Shown piece by piece: positions 10,164-21,801 of a stretch of DNA of 64,000 nucleotides (the stretch's first letter is position 1; each line of letters begins with the position of its first letter). The stretch is from Ixodes scapularis (Eukaryota > Arthropoda > Arachnida > Ixodida > Ixodidae): the NCBI RefSeq assembly GCF_016920785.2, contig NW_024609948.1:310001-374000 (forward strand), in the 5' to 3' direction. The translations under genes were made by a program, and so were the position numbers. The notes below the pieces were generated by a model. It ran no database searches. It was not told the origin of the DNA and was given only the letters and a program-made list of their open reading frames with translations.

Positions 10164-10870
10164 TGAAAGCCGGTTACAACTGCCTGAAACGCCGAATTAG
10201 AGCGCAGCTCTTGAGGAGGAGGAGGGAAGGGTACTGGGAGGGGTGAAGCGACCTGGGGGGGTCACGTGACCTTGGGGGGTCGTGACCTTGAGGGGTCACG
10301 TGACGATGCCGATGATGTCATTAGTGACGTCACTGATGACGTCATCAGTGACGATGATGATGCGGACTCCGATGACGTCATGAGCGATGATGACGATGAC
10401 GATGCGGATGTCGGTGACGTCATCAGTGACGTCACTGATGACGTCATTCGTGATGATGACAATGACGATGCGGATGCCGTTGACGTCATCAGTGACGTCA
10501 CTGGTGACGTCATCGGTGATGATGACGATGGCGATGCGGATGCCGGTGAGGTCATCAGTGACGTCACTGATGACGTCATCAGTGATGATGACGACGATGC
10601 GGATGCCGGTGACGACATCTGGGAGGTCACGTGACGTCGGCGGGGGGGGGGGGGGGGGGTCACGTGACCCTGGGGGTGGTCACGTGACCTCGGGGGGTCA
10701 CGTGACCTCAGGGGGTCACGTGATTTCAGGGGGTCACGTGACCCTGCCAAGTCACGTGACGCCCCTGAGGTCACGTGACCCTGGGGAGGGGTCACGTGAC
10801 CTTGGGGTGACCTTGGGGGTCACGTGACATTAGGATGACCTTGGGGGTCGCATGACCTTGGGGTGACCCT
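10164..10870 (+). repeat. G-rich dispersed repeat, copy 2, with CACGTG array
   Basis: It starts with the same block as 718 (GAAAGCCGGTTACAAC through CTTGAGGAGGAGGAGGG). It then runs into about a dozen GTCACGTGAC palindromes spaced by GGGG or CTTGG, split by a GATGACGTCA array (10301-10600). A (GCCGAC)n stretch follows at 10875-10905. Frames in several registers are open through it because the repeat lacks stops. I regard this as minisatellite, not protein. Confidence 0.7.
10301..10600. repeat. Array of 11 TGACGTCA (CRE) palindromes
   Basis: Eleven perfect TGACGTCA octamers occur between 10325 and 10578, in a tandem unit of about 75 bp made of GATGCGGATGCCG, GTGACGTCATCAGTGACGTC and ACTGATGACG pieces. 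TGACGTCA is the CREB/ATF consensus and CACGTG the bHLH consensus (known). Whether it acts as an enhancer is unknown, and the simple explanation is minisatellite growth. Confidence 0.7.
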
Positions 10871-11023
10871 AATTACGCCGACGCCGACGCCAACGGCGAC
10901 GGCGACGCCGCTCAAGCCGGGAACGGGCCCCTAAGAGCTGCGCTCTAAAAAGGTCCAAGGCGCCTAGGAAGAAGGTTCCTGCTCAAGCTGAGTCAGCCGA
11001 ATGCACTGCAGTCGCTGACCAAC

Positions 11024-12430
11024 GTGACTGTCAGCTCGGTTTCTCAGCTGGGCACGAACATCATCGCCTGGTTTCACCAGATAGATTTCTGGTTCCAGAC
11101 GTTTAAAGTTGCACCAGGTGAGGCCATCCCATTGATTGTATCCAAGCTACCATCTAATTACTCCATGTGGATTAGGTACCACCTCAAGACAGCCGAGCTA
11201 ACAACGTAGGAGCAAATGAAGAAAGCTTTCCGTCGTCGTTACAGCCTGGACAACGAAGCTGGGATGAAACAAAAGATGTTCAGCACAAGTCAGCACTCGG
11301 GAGAGTCCTGCACCGACTTCGCCTTCCGTAAACTGGAGCTCATCTACGAGTGCAGCTACCCAGAGACGAAGGCGGAGAAATGCAAGGTTATCCTGGCCAC
11401 ACTCTTTCACAAAGCACGAAAGCATGCTTCGACAGGCGCTTTGCTTCGTTAAATGAGCTGCTGGACTCTTTCCTTGGCTTTGACCAGGTTGTCTTCAGCC
11501 AACCACAGACACTGGTTTTGGCTTTCGCTGCAGAGCCAGTGCAAGCTGTGTAGCTAGGGGCAAAGAAAGTGCGCTCCTTGCTGCTCTCGAAGCAGGCCGG
11601 TCACCGCCTCATTGGAACGCTGACGACAGCAATCGTCACCAGCACCCTTTTGCAACAGAGAAGCAAGAGAAGCAGCATGTGTCACTTCAGCATGCGTCAA
11701 AAACTTCGCGGGACTTTCGGTGTTCTTCGTCCCAATACCCTGAAGTTCGTCCGCTCTGTCTCATTTGTAAGACGAGCGGCCACTTTGGGGGGGGGGGGGG
11801 GGGGGGGGGGAGTCACACGATGCCGGCAAGAGCTGACCCCAAATTTTTTGGAATGGCAACGGCACCTTGAGTCTGTTGAATTAATTGTTGACGAAGGAAA
11901 GTGGAAACCTGATGCCCCTACCGCCTGGAAGGATTCATCAGTAGTTTGTCACATCACCTCTGCTGCTGCAGTGGGCATCAAGACAATTAAGCTTAGCAAT
12001 GCGGACACTGAGCCAATTTTGCATTCATCAAGCCTCCTTTTGCCAGGGGACTTCTGTCTCAGAACCTTGGAAAGTTGTCAACCCTCAGCACCAACATTGG
12101 TGTCACATTCAACAGCGGTATGCAGCTCGGAAGTTGACCTCCAGAGAAATCAAGCTTGCCCGAGAAAAGCAAGAAAGCGACTTTGACAGTGGCACATGTA
12201 TGTTCTTTTTAAGAAGGACTACCTCGTGTTGTGAGAGACCCCACTCATCAGAGTCAAGGCAACACTACGATTTACTGGCCCTCGCCATTGTGAGCCGGCT
12301 CTCTCCCGTGAACTGCGAGTTTGAACTCGTGGACAGCACTGGCCGCGATGTAGTGCACGTGGAGAAACTGAAGCCCGGTCGTCAAATTTGTGCAGCCTCT
12401 ACCTGGGGACTGAACTTTTGTAATGTGTAG
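11024..12430 (+). pseudogene. Ty3/gypsy-like retroelement relic: Gag to integrase tail
   Basis: 11024-11450 reads like a Gag domain: W-F-Q-T-F, A-P-G-E-A-I, V-S-K-L-P and E-Q-M-K-K-A-F-R-R-R-Y, with one in-frame stop (11207). A frameshift near 11430 carries it on to FDRRFASLNELLDSFLGFD. At about 11760 a zinc-knuckle start CLICKTSGHF runs into a 22-base poly-G and loses its last cysteine. 12290-12400 matches the C-terminal tail of gypsy integrases (RLSPVNCEF, DVVHVEKLKPG). Protease, RT and most of integrase are absent, so a large internal deletion is likely. Confidence 0.55.
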
Positions 12431-12439
12431 CATGCAAAC

Positions 12440-12930
12440 TTGTTTATACGGTTTCTTCTCATTTATCAAGTCGTATGTATATCATTATTGAATGATGTGT
12501 TTATTGCTCAATGCGGTATTTGCTTAGTGTTTGTCGCGTGGGAGAGTGATATATCAGGTTGACACTTAAAAACCTTGGCATGTGACGAGCTGCAAAAGAG
12601 ACATTGCTCTGAAGCGGCTCGTGCGAGCGCTCATGATCGAAACAAAAGTAGTTTTGGCATGGCAGCTGATGACGTTGACATGTCTTTCCTGAGCACAGTG
12701 CCCATTTATCTTGACCGATCCAGATCATCACAATAACATTACCCAGGTACATTTCCACGATTGGTTTTCCTGCTAGGACTGTCTCCTTGTAGAGCTGGAA
12801 AGTTGCCGCGGCAGCCGAAATTTTCAAGAACATCCTTTTCACTCTGTGTAGTCCTTTGATGGTGTTTATGGTGAGAATATCTGCTGTATCCACCGTCACA
12901 CACAGCTAGTGGAATGCCTTGTGGCTGGGG
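12440..12930. other. Unassigned sequence
   Basis: A 132-codon minus-strand frame (12501-12899) exists but resembles nothing I know. I do not call it a gene. Confidence 0.35.
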
Positions 12931-12934
12931 CCTC

Positions 12935-13194
12935 TGCTGTGGTCTGCATGGGGGTGGGTTGGGGCACAGCGATTTTTCTTACCTTCCCCTCTAGGTTATG
13001 ATTATTCGTTGTTTCCATACGTATATATGCGTTATCTTGTACTTACGACTACTGTTTGTTTATGTTTACACCTACTCAGCAGCGGGCTAGCAGGTGAACA
13101 TGCGTAAGGGTACTAACCTTTCTGTCTAGCCTTGCAAGCCGCTGAGTGGGCAAACTTTCTGGTGCAAATAAAAATTATTATTATTATTATTACT
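12935..13194 (+). mobile_element. 3' end of a non-LTR element with (ATT)n tail
   Basis: The segment ends GGTGCAAATAAAAATTATT followed by more ATT units (to 13192), a typical 3' terminus of CR1 or Jockey-type retroposons. Upstream there is no RT frame, so this is a strongly 5'-truncated copy. The family cannot be named from the tail. Confidence 0.45.
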
Positions 13195-13199
13195 AGTAA

Positions 13200-13600
13200 G
13201 GTGCCTCCAAGTGCCTCCAAGCACGCTCGCCACAAAATCTGTTACAGCCCGCATCCGATTTACCGCCAGTTGTTCAACCGCGTTCAGTGTTGCGTGTGCC
13301 TTGGCTTTGGAGCATCCGGAGTTCTGCCTCCACTGCGGTACACATTGCAAACGGAACAGGGCTAGCCTTCAAAAAGCGCAGTGCTGCACCTTCTTTCAGA
13401 TCCAGGTTCACCGAGGGTTCTTTGTGCCTGCTCATCCCTGGGTCAAGAACTTCCTCATGTGTCAGCAATACGTCATCTAGGGTCTTGCCCTGGTCAAGGT
13501 GGAAAGCTACTGTGTCTACCTCAAACTCCATTGGTCTCCCTTCGACTTTGAGTAAGACAAGATAATTCTTGACCAGTACATTATTCAGTGAAGAAAGGGA
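13200..13600 (-). pseudogene. Ty3/gypsy pol fragment, protease to RT start
   Basis: The minus-strand frame has LVLLKVEGRPMEFEVDTVA, matching the start of a gypsy aspartic protease where FEVDTGA is expected, so Gly is replaced by Val in the D-T-G triad. Further on it has LKEGAALRFLKASPVPFA and VEAELRMLQSQG, the linker and first helix of gypsy RT. The spacing is much shorter than in intact elements, so most of the protease is deleted. An LTR-like segment on the same strand lies just 5' (13700-13850). Confidence 0.6.
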
Positions 13601-13669
13601 GAAAACACAGGCAAGCTGGTGAATGACAAACATAGTAAACCCGAGACTTAGGAAAATAAAAAAAAAAAA

Positions 13670-13860
13670 GAAATGTACATTGAAGTATCGGACACAGGTT
13701 GAAGTTTATTCAACAAACACCGCCTTATATACACGTCCATACCTCCTTCATAATTCACCTTTTGGCGAATACGTGCTGCCACCTAGACACGCGAATGGGT
13801 TTGAGAATAAATGGCTAGAAAACAACGCGCACGCAAGGCCTCTCTAACCTGTTCGACACG
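13670..13860 (-). repeat. LTR-like segment with TATA box and AATAAA
   Basis: On the minus strand TATATAAGG (13723-13731) is followed about 15 bp later by GAATAAAC (13704-13710), the order and spacing of U3-R in many gypsy LTRs. It sits directly 5' of the gypsy pol fragment on the same strand. The exact ends (TG...CA) could not be fixed. Confidence 0.45.
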
Positions 13861-13993
13861 TAAAACGTGAGCCACATCCTGTTTGCCCATTGAGCTGCTG
13901 TGACCTAGACACGGTTCCCCCAAACTTGCCTTTGTTCCCATCGTGGGTTATCTTCTGCCCCGAAGTCGACACGAAGAAACCATCTTCCCTCTC

Positions 13994-14138
13994 TGCTCGG
14001 CCAGCAGGAAAAGAAAGAAGGTACTAGAACCATTTACTCTCAAACCGATGTTTCTACAAAAGGTTCATTGCTCGGCCAGAAGAAAAAGAAAGAAGGTACT
14101 AGAACCATTTACTCTCAAACCAATGTTTCTACAAAAGA
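13994..14138. repeat. Tandem duplication, 75-bp unit
   Basis: Two head-to-tail copies of a unit starting TGCTCGGCCAG and containing AGAAGGTACTAGAACC begin at 13994 and 14069 and differ at only a few bases. It lies upstream of the putative minus-strand LTR and could be part of its U3. Confidence 0.75.
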
Positions 14139-14139
14139 T

Positions 14140-15480
14140 CCTACTACTAGGGGTAACATAACTTCCAACCATATCCAGCAGACAAAACAAGAAACAAAAA
14201 AGAACATGAAACCCAGATACAAAAGAACAGGCCAAAACAAAGGACCTCGAAACCTCGAACTGCAAAGGCTGCGCAAGCACAAGGTGGTATAGCCTCGACT
14301 GCCTTCACAGCGCTTGCAGTGAATGAGTACTCGTGCAACCGCCATGGTGTGATCCAAAGCAATTAGCTCAAACTTGTAGAATCTGGCTAACAACAGTCCA
14401 TGCTAAGGGGAGATGAAGTGCAGAAAACTGCAGCTTTAGGCACAATTAAAAAAAGAAAAAAGAACCTGCCAGTAACATTAGAAGAATATAGGAACAGGGA
14501 TGGGGGCAAGGAATTTGAATTATGTGGGGGATGGAGAGTATAGCACCCCTGCCCACCTGTTCCGACGCAACTTCGCATATAACCCGAGCCTATTTAAAGA
14601 TCTTTATCACATTCCCACCCGATCTGATCAGCATTCCTAATCAGTTTTATTTTCATATGTTCAGCGACAACGCAAGCCAGTTTCAAATACTCTACTTTTA
14701 TATTATTACTTTTCCGTACTTCTCACTGCAACATTTTCATGGCGAGCATACTGTTCCCCAGATCACGAGAGCCGCAAACACGTAGCGAGCCTCAGTTTGG
14801 GCATCTAGGACGTAGTACGTAGTTGTGAGTCTCGTACGCACTGCAAAATCTGCGTAAAACGATCCAAACTTCTTTCAGCAAGCGCTGTGACCCAAGGGGG
14901 TATCGGAGGTCGAGTGTGTTAGCGCACCGCGGCTCGTACGGCGAAAGGTCCCGCTGCCAGGGATCCCCACCCCTACCCGTTTCGATCTGTTGTGAGGCAC
15001 AGACCCCAGGCTAGCAGTCGTACTGTAGTGGCTAAATTTTCTCATCTACAGCCTGAAACGGTATCGCCAGAACCTAGACAGGCCGATCGCACGCTATTTA
15101 AAATAGTGAACGTCTTATTTTCTTCCGCTGTGCCCAAAATGACGACAGTGGATGCGATTGAAAGACCAGCGGATAGGCGGGCTACCACTCTTGCCTTCGA
15201 ATCGTTCGGGAGTCGGGCACCTGCATTTGCACCATGATTGAAGAAACAAAAAGAAGCGACGTCAAATCACATCGACACAGAATCACTCCAGGCTTCCTTG
15301 CTTGTGCCCTTCAGCTTTGTGCGCCGTCAGCCGTATCAACGCTAATCAAAATTAACAACGCCTGCCGCGCGCGAGTTGGTCGTGGCTCATACAAACAACA
15401 AACAATCAGAGTACTTTGCCGCAGAAAGTTACTTGCGCCAGTTTTAGCGGAATGCGGAGCTCAACCCCTGCTGAACCGAC
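14140..15480. other. Unassigned sequence
   Basis: No supported feature in 1.3 kb. Short open frames only, with no recognisable domain. Confidence 0.4.
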
Positions 15481-15514
15481 GTTATTCAAGGTATTGAATT
15501 TGGCGTAAGGGTAG

Positions 15515-15622
15515 TGTGTTTGGGGTATGCGAAAAAGACTACGGTATTGACTATGGCGTACGCCGAAATGACTACGGTATTGATTTTGGCGTACGCCATA
15601 ACCACTACCGTAGTCGAAGCGG
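15515..15622. repeat. ACTACGGTATTGA repeat and palindrome
   Basis: Two direct copies of GACTACGGTATTGA with GGCGTACGCC precede a palindrome (15573-15619) of ACTACGGTA, TGGCGTACGCCA and TACCGTAGT. This is probably the degenerate TIR of a small element. Confidence 0.6.
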
Positions 15623-15844
15623 AGGGGTAGTGAGATCGGCGTCCTACACCGGGCGAGTCCCGCAATCCGGAGACAGCCATGGACAGCCATCCCCCAGTGT
15701 ACGTGGCGCTGCTGGCTCTGCTCCGGAACTTCGCTGTTTCCAGCGGCTTCGTTTGCTCGTTTGATAAAATTAGTGATAAAAATGTCAATGCAACCGAAAT
15801 GTTCTGCACGTTAAGACTAGAAGACGGAATTACAGGCGGCCCTC

Positions 15845-16060
15845 GCTGCCGCTGAAGCTCAATCAACTCAACGGCTCTTTATTAAACAACGTGCGCGGCC
15901 TGCTCGAAAAACGAAACCGAAAGAAGATGAGTCGGGAGGGCGAAAGCTTTCTCCCGTCTGCCTGGAGAAGGAGAAAAACGCTTCGTTCCTCTCTTTCTCG
16001 TGTCCGCTTGGGGGCGCGTCAGTAGAAGGGAGGAAGACGCGCCGTTGCTACTTTTTTCCT
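15845..16060 (-). repeat. Possible LTR fragment
   Basis: On the minus strand a CT- and CG-rich segment leads to TTTAATAAAGAGCCGTTGAG, which looks like an LTR polyadenylation region. It abuts the 5' break of the LINE at 16075. There is no paired LTR in the window, so this stays weak. Confidence 0.3.
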
Positions 16061-16075
16061 CCATTTTTTCTTAGA

Positions 16076-18277
16076 GTGTATAGACCTATTGCACTGACAA
16101 GCTGCATAGGAAAGTGCATGGAGCGAATAATCTTAGCACGGTTGGAATGGTTTCTAGAATCAAATTCAATATACCCAGATACAATGACCGGCTTTAGACA
16201 GGGCCGAGGTTCCATTGACAATGTTATGAATCTAACTAGCCACGTTGAGGATCACAAACTACGTGGCAAACTGACCACAGCCGTTTTTCTTGATGTAAGG
16301 GGAGCCTTCGATAACGTGAGTCATTCAGCAGTTTTGCAAGGTCTTCGATCAATTGGCGTAAAAGGACGTCTCTATAACTGGATTGCTAATTACCTACATA
16401 ACAGAATGATTTTCATGCACACGAACGAAGGAGATACAAGCCAACGTTTTATAAAGAAGGGAGTACCGCAAGGTGGGGTCTTGAGTCCCGTTTTATTTAA
16501 CATTTCCCTCATTGGTATTACTGAGGTTGTATCAATATCTATCCACATTACTTTATACGCCGATGATATATGCCTATGGACATCCGCAATTTCCCTTAAG
16601 TGTATACCGACTCGTCTGCTTTGTGCGCTCACAAGCGTGTCTGAGTTTCTAACAAAGAGTGGGCTTGAGCTGTCACCTGAAAAATCTGCCGCTCTTGCCT
16701 TTACGCGGATGAAGACAGACCGATACCCGTTAAAAATTAACGGTACTGCAATTCCCTATGTATCCTCCCACAAATTTCTTGGGATTTTTATCGATCGTGG
16801 GCTGACTTGGAACGCCCAGTTGGCTCATATTCACGTCAAATTGTCATCATTTGTTAACCTTGGACGGTTTTAAGAGGCACGACCTGGGAAGCTACAACAA
16901 GTGCACTTCTCTGCCTCTATAGCAGCTTGTTTGTTGGCATTCTTCGTTACTGCCTTCCCGTACTACATGGCCTCAGTCCGACTAACATAAAAAAGCTCCA
17001 GTCACTTCAAGCACAGGCACTTAGAGTATGTATCGGCGTTCCAAAATGCACATCCATCAAAAAAAAAAAAAATAGCAGAATCCTACAGTTTTTCCATAAT
17101 ATCTCTTCGCACCCAGGAGACGCTCCGGAATCATATGCGACATCTGGCACGGCATAAGACCCACCATCTAGCGAACATCTCCGAAAGATGCTTCTACAAC
17201 CGTATTGCCCAAGTGATCGTTGATCACAAGCACGTTCTCCCAACATCTTTTCAATGTCATAAGTTACTCGACATTCCCCCATGGACACTACCTCAAATCA
17301 AAATCTACAGTACTATTCCGGGAATCGACAAGAAATCTGTGCTCCCCGCTGTCGTCCTGCGGCAACTGTCCTTATCATACATACATTATGAGCACCGCTC
17401 TACGTGTCACATATACACCGACGCGTCCACAACATTTAACCAGTCCTCCATTGGTATTGTAATCCCCGCATTTTCACTTAAAATTGGTCATAAACTTTCT
17501 CATAGGATGCCCTCGACAGCTGCTGAGCTAGTAGCTATTCGCGAGGCGTTAAGATACATTCAGGAAATTCCCCCTCGTTCCTCGACAATAGTCACTGACT
17601 CTAGATCATCCCTTCAATCCCTCCAGTTCCAAGGCGTGAAGAGCCCAAATAGGCAACTCTTATTGGACATTCTCAAATTGCACTGGGACGCAATACGCAA
17701 CGGTCATTCAGTATGCCTCCAGTGGATACCAAGTCATTGCGGCGTCCCAGTAAATGAATCAGCCGACGCTGTAGCAGCAGACGCCCGTAACTCCGTCAAT
17801 GAAGTACAAGCCCGATATACAAGATCAGATATAAAAGCAACAGTGAACATACTGGGGAAGAGCATAAACAAACGTCTGTGGGACGATCCCACCGATCAAG
17901 GAACACGGCTACGCACTATCGACCCGCGCCTAATGTTTGATGTACCTCGAGGTCTCACCCGACGGCGTCTAGCTGTGATACATCGAATACGCCTAAACGT
18001 TGCATACACAAATAAGTACTTGTTTATCACAGGACGACTTAATTCGCCAAACTGCGCGAACTGCAAAACTCCGGAAGATTTGATACACATTATGCTGGAT
18101 TGTCCCGACTATGAAACTGAACGGACACAACTAAGAACATATATTAAGTTATCTCCTCAAGAAGACCTTACCCTCGACAAGATACTGGGACCGTGGAGAA
18201 ACGAAGCCACCGCCACACTTGCGAGAAAGTCCCTTTTGCGATTCCTGAACACGACTGGCCTCATCAAGAAACTTTAA
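16076..18277 (+). pseudogene. I-clade LINE ORF2: RT, RNase H and CCHC, 5'-truncated, frameshifted
   Basis: The copy begins inside RT at Y-R-P-I-A-L-T-S. Motif A is FLDVRGAFDN, motif B GVPQGGVLSP and motif C LYADDICLW, so all catalytic Asp residues remain. The frame breaks at a stop at 16871 and resumes out of register at 16927. It shifts again at a 12-13-A run (17060), then stays open 17135-18277. That part holds an RNase H domain: IYTDAS, TAAELVAIREAL, VTDSRSSL and WIPSHCGVPVNESAD (D, E, D and the H/N-D end). A C-terminal knuckle CANC...HIMLDC follows. RT plus RNase H plus terminal CCHC is the I/R1-group layout. It cannot make full protein. Confidence 0.85.
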
Positions 18278-18279
18278 TG

Positions 18280-18645
18280 TAAAATAAGTTTATGCTGCTT
18301 TTTTTTTTTTTGCTTTTTGTGTGTGTGTGTGCTTTTAGCTTTCTTCACATCTTTTTACCTCTCATCCCCACCCTTACCAGAGCCAGTCAGGAGATACCTC
18401 CCGGCTAATTTCTCTGGCTTCCTTTTACCCCATCAATGAAAAACCTACTGGCATGAATGAAAACTGCACCACCTATGACCAAAATCAGTATCATCAGCAC
18501 CACCCGAGCTTCGCCCCAAACCCCAATCAACATCATTCACCACGTGGAGATGCGCTAATTTCTTTTATTTCGTGTGTGTTTCTTCGCCCCGCTGAACTTT
18601 GTTTCTCGGGTGCGGTTTCGCTCAAAGTCTTTTTTTTTTTTTTAA
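18280..18645 (+). repeat. LINE 3' flank and AGCTTCGCCCC repeat fragment
   Basis: After the LINE stop there is a T run, (TG)6 and a CT-rich stretch. 18490-18570 holds a third copy of the repeat paired at 2246-2553 (GAGCTTCGCCCC, CATCATTCACCACGTGG). No A-rich tail marks the LINE end clearly. Confidence 0.5.
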
Positions 18646-18651
18646 TGTTTC

Positions 18652-19809
18652 CAGGGGTGGAACTCGTGAAATGTATTTGGGAGCAGCCACGGGAGCAGCT
18701 GAAACCGCTGTTTTGGAGCAGGTTGGGAGCAGCTAAAACTACATTCTGGAGCAGGCTAGGAGCAGCTCAGATCAGTTTTCATTGCACTTCAGCTTGTGTC
18801 TTAGACGAGGACGGGAGCAATTTCAATTGTGCTTAGCAGCACAGATGAACATGAGTGGTTAGGGACCTAGGTAATGGGATAACAGTGTAACAGATGCGAA
18901 AACTTGAAACTTTGTAAGCCTTAATGAGAATCAAAAAGCAAGTACCACATGTTTCTAAAAATGGTGTCCTTGATATTTTCTGAGTGGCTTTCAGCTGCTC
19001 AAAATGCAAATCAGCACTGCTTATCGCACAACCCCCACGTGCTCGACATAGGAATTATATGTGCGAACCACATGACGTGCGTAAGCAACGGACGTGCAGT
19101 TGCGTGGGGGAACAGGGCAACGAATTTCGAGTTTATCCCATTGTGCAACTCAATATCGAAGCAGCAGACTACAATTAACGGAGTTATCGTATTCAAAGCG
19201 ATTAGCGGGAGCAAGGTTAAAGTACGCAGAGCAGATCTACCGCTCGCGTGACAGCAGCTGGCAGGCAAGGTTCCGGATCGGACCGCGTTTCAGATATATC
19301 AAATCGCAATTATCTTGCGGGAATGCTGTTTCAACTTCTAACGATGAAGTACTAAAAGGAGTATTTTGCTCATTTGTTTTCAATTGGCTGACGTCCGGAT
19401 CCCGGGCTGCAGAGCCTCAGGCAATCTGACGCTTAACGACTCGACCTCACCTCGGCCGACTTGCTTAACAGCTTATGGTTGAAGAATAACAATCCAGTCG
19501 CAGGTGTAGCGATTCGAACCCGACCCCCGAGTTTTTTCGCGCGCTTCCGACTCGGGATACACAGGGAGAATAAACAGAACAAAGGATTGCAAGGCCGACC
19601 AAGCTAAACGGGCTAATTGTTGCCAATCGAGTCGATAGGAACCGAAACCAAGACAAAATACTTTTTTTTTTGGCGCACGTTGTGCGATTTGGTGCATAGT
19701 GGCGCAAGGTATATTGGCTGTGGCGCAGTTTCCGTGAAATGGCGCAGGATGGCGCAGACAAATGCGTCTGGCGCAAAATGGCGCAAATGGCGCAGCCGTT
19801 CCACCCCTG
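18652..19809. mobile_element. hAT-like element with CAGGGGTGGAAC ends
   Basis: The TIR CAGGGGTGGAAC at 18652 is matched by GTTCCACCCCTG ending at 19809. TGTTTC lies directly outside both ends (18646-18651, 19810-19815). CAGGGGTGG is a common hAT-type terminus, but the visible duplication is 6 bp rather than 8, so the superfamily is likely, not certain. The left subterminal region repeats GGAGCAG and the right repeats TGGCGCA. A tRNA-like relic lies inside. No transposase frame is present. Confidence 0.65.
19385..19530 (-). repeat. tRNA-Ser/Leu-like SINE head relic
   Basis: The minus strand has AGGTCGAGTCGTTAAGCG, close to a class-II tRNA A-box region, followed by CAGATTGC, but no good B box follows. 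Separately GGGTTCGAATCG at about 19510 is a good B box. Neither part folds into a full tRNA. Ticks carry tRNA-derived SINEs (known), and this may be a decayed head. Confidence 0.3.
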
Positions 19810-19814
19810 TGTTT

Positions 19815-20258
19815 CTTACTAACTGTTTGTTAGCATTGTTTACTTGTTGGGTTTACTTCGTCATGGCGTAGCGACCGGACGTTGCTGTAGGGAGCGTGTT
19901 CGCACGCCTTTGGTTGTGTCCCGTTTAGGGAATGCCCAGAGGAGTTGTTCTTTGTTCTTGCCATGTGCGGCTGAGTTTTTGCGTCTTGATTTTTTTTTTT
20001 TTACCTTTACGTGTCGTTGACTTCTTTGTCTGACTCTCCACCAGGCGTTGACCATAGGCGTGGACCTACCGCCTTGCCACCGCTGGAACCTAAATATTTT
20101 ATATTTTTTAACGCAATTTTCGTTGAAATCGGAGTTGGGCAATTTTATTCTTATTTATTTATTCTTATTTCCTACCCCTCTCCGTTACAATCTCTCCGTG
20201 TGTTCCGGACCGTTTCTGTGTCTTCACTTTTGTGTATTACGCAAGTGAAAGGCCTGGT
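19815..20258. other. Unassigned sequence
   Basis: No recognisable gene or repeat beyond T-rich runs. Confidence 0.4.
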
Positions 20259-21380
20259 GATCGATCTCATAGAGTTATTACAATAAATGCTAAAGGCTCA
20301 GCTGGCGCTAGTGTGCTGTTGCATTTTAAAGCAGACAGCAAGCAGTCAGAAATTGGCTTCCTGTAATGCATTTCTATGGGAAAAAGCGAGTGCATTTTCT
20401 CTCTGCGCTCGATTATGAGAGCAAATATCACGAATAATTTGTACGAGCTAGGCACGTGCACATTGTAACATTTCTCAGTCACGCAGACGAAATAATCGGT
20501 CAGTTACAGCATTTGTATTTGAAATTCGTGGCATGAAAAACGGTGTTAAAACCGCTTCGTACGTGTATTTATGTGCACTGTCGGACACTCTTAGCGCGAA
20601 CATGTGGAAAACAAAGGGAGACGGCAAGAACTACGCAGTAACACTGGATAAGTAACTCCTTGTGCACGCAGACGATGAAAATAAATTTAAAGCCACGTAA
20701 TATAGTCAGATTTGCAATAAATAGGTCCTGCTTTATTCTTTCTGCGAAGATGCTTGTTCTGGGTTCAAATCATCACCCGCACGCTCCAAATCTTTGCAAA
20801 TAGGGGGAGCCAGAGAGCAGGTGCCCGATAAAAACTGCCCGACATAGGAAATAATAAAAAGACACACCTTTCGTAACTCACATGTTTTTTTTGTTTTTTT
20901 TTTTGCGTTGGAATGTATTTTTAACTTATCGTAATAGTGCACGACGGAGTCACTTTCATGCAATGACAGGACGGGCATATTAGCAATCTATAAGCACCAC
21001 CGAAATGCTAGCAAACCTTGTACACACTCTACATTCCTTTCGATCGTTAGTTTGCTTAGAATCGTCGCTCGTTTTCACATACCTTCCTTGAAACAGAGGT
21101 TTGGGCCTGAAATAGAGCGAAGTTTAACATCGTTCAGTGGTAAAGAAAAATGCGGTAACTAAAACAATTACACTTTCACAATACCAATAAAGGTACATAC
21201 TATCCGGTACAACCGAAATGACAAAAGTCATTCATATTATTTTCCGCCGAAGAGAGAAAATTCACGCCCGTTTTCCCATAGGAATACACAGGGAGGCTGG
21301 AAATGTCGACTGCATGCTGTTTGCTTCAAGTCCCGTAGACACTAGCGCCAGCTGAGCCTCTAGCGTTTCTATGATCGATC
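20259..21380. mobile_element. Long-TIR element, GATCGATC ends
   Basis: The left arm (20259 to about 20445) and right arm (about 21195-21380) are inverted and alignable for about 180 bp. Shared blocks include GATCGATC, AGGCTCAGCTGGCGCTAGTG, CTATGGGAAAA and TTTTCTCTC. Small indels separate the blocks. The core is AT-rich and non-coding. Confidence 0.65.
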
Positions 21381-21798
21381 TGTGCGGTGAACGAACCCTA
21401 GCGTTTGGCTTCGGAAAGAATTGTATACAATATATCAATGATGTGGTGACTTTGTATGTCTTGGTAATAGGACAGCTAATAGCTAGTCATGATAGTTTAC
21501 AGTGAAAGTTTTATAAATGACTTGTTCCAAAACCGACGCGCCCCATCGCGGCGAAATACCACGCAGTGCGCTCTGGGAACTAGTTGGCCACTCAGTTTCG
21601 GTTTCGAGTGAGCAGCAGTTTCATCTCATGCTATCACTCCGCGACCGAACGCGCTGATTGCGTTTTCGATTATCTGACTTTTTACGAATGTACAATACAC
21701 TCATTCTCGAGCGATACAAAACGAAGACCAGGGGCACTTTCCTTGGTTCCCGAAACACCCGATAATGTGCGTGCGTATGCAAACGTAGTATAACGTGC
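21381..21798. other. Unassigned sequence
   Basis: It contains CCGAAACTGAGTGGCCAACTAG on the minus strand, with loose similarity to 49185-49240. No gene seen. Confidence 0.3.
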
Positions 21799-21801
21799 TT
21801 A

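Noticed and set aside
20750..20790. GGGTTCAAATC as a tRNA B box
   Set aside because: No A box or cloverleaf around it.
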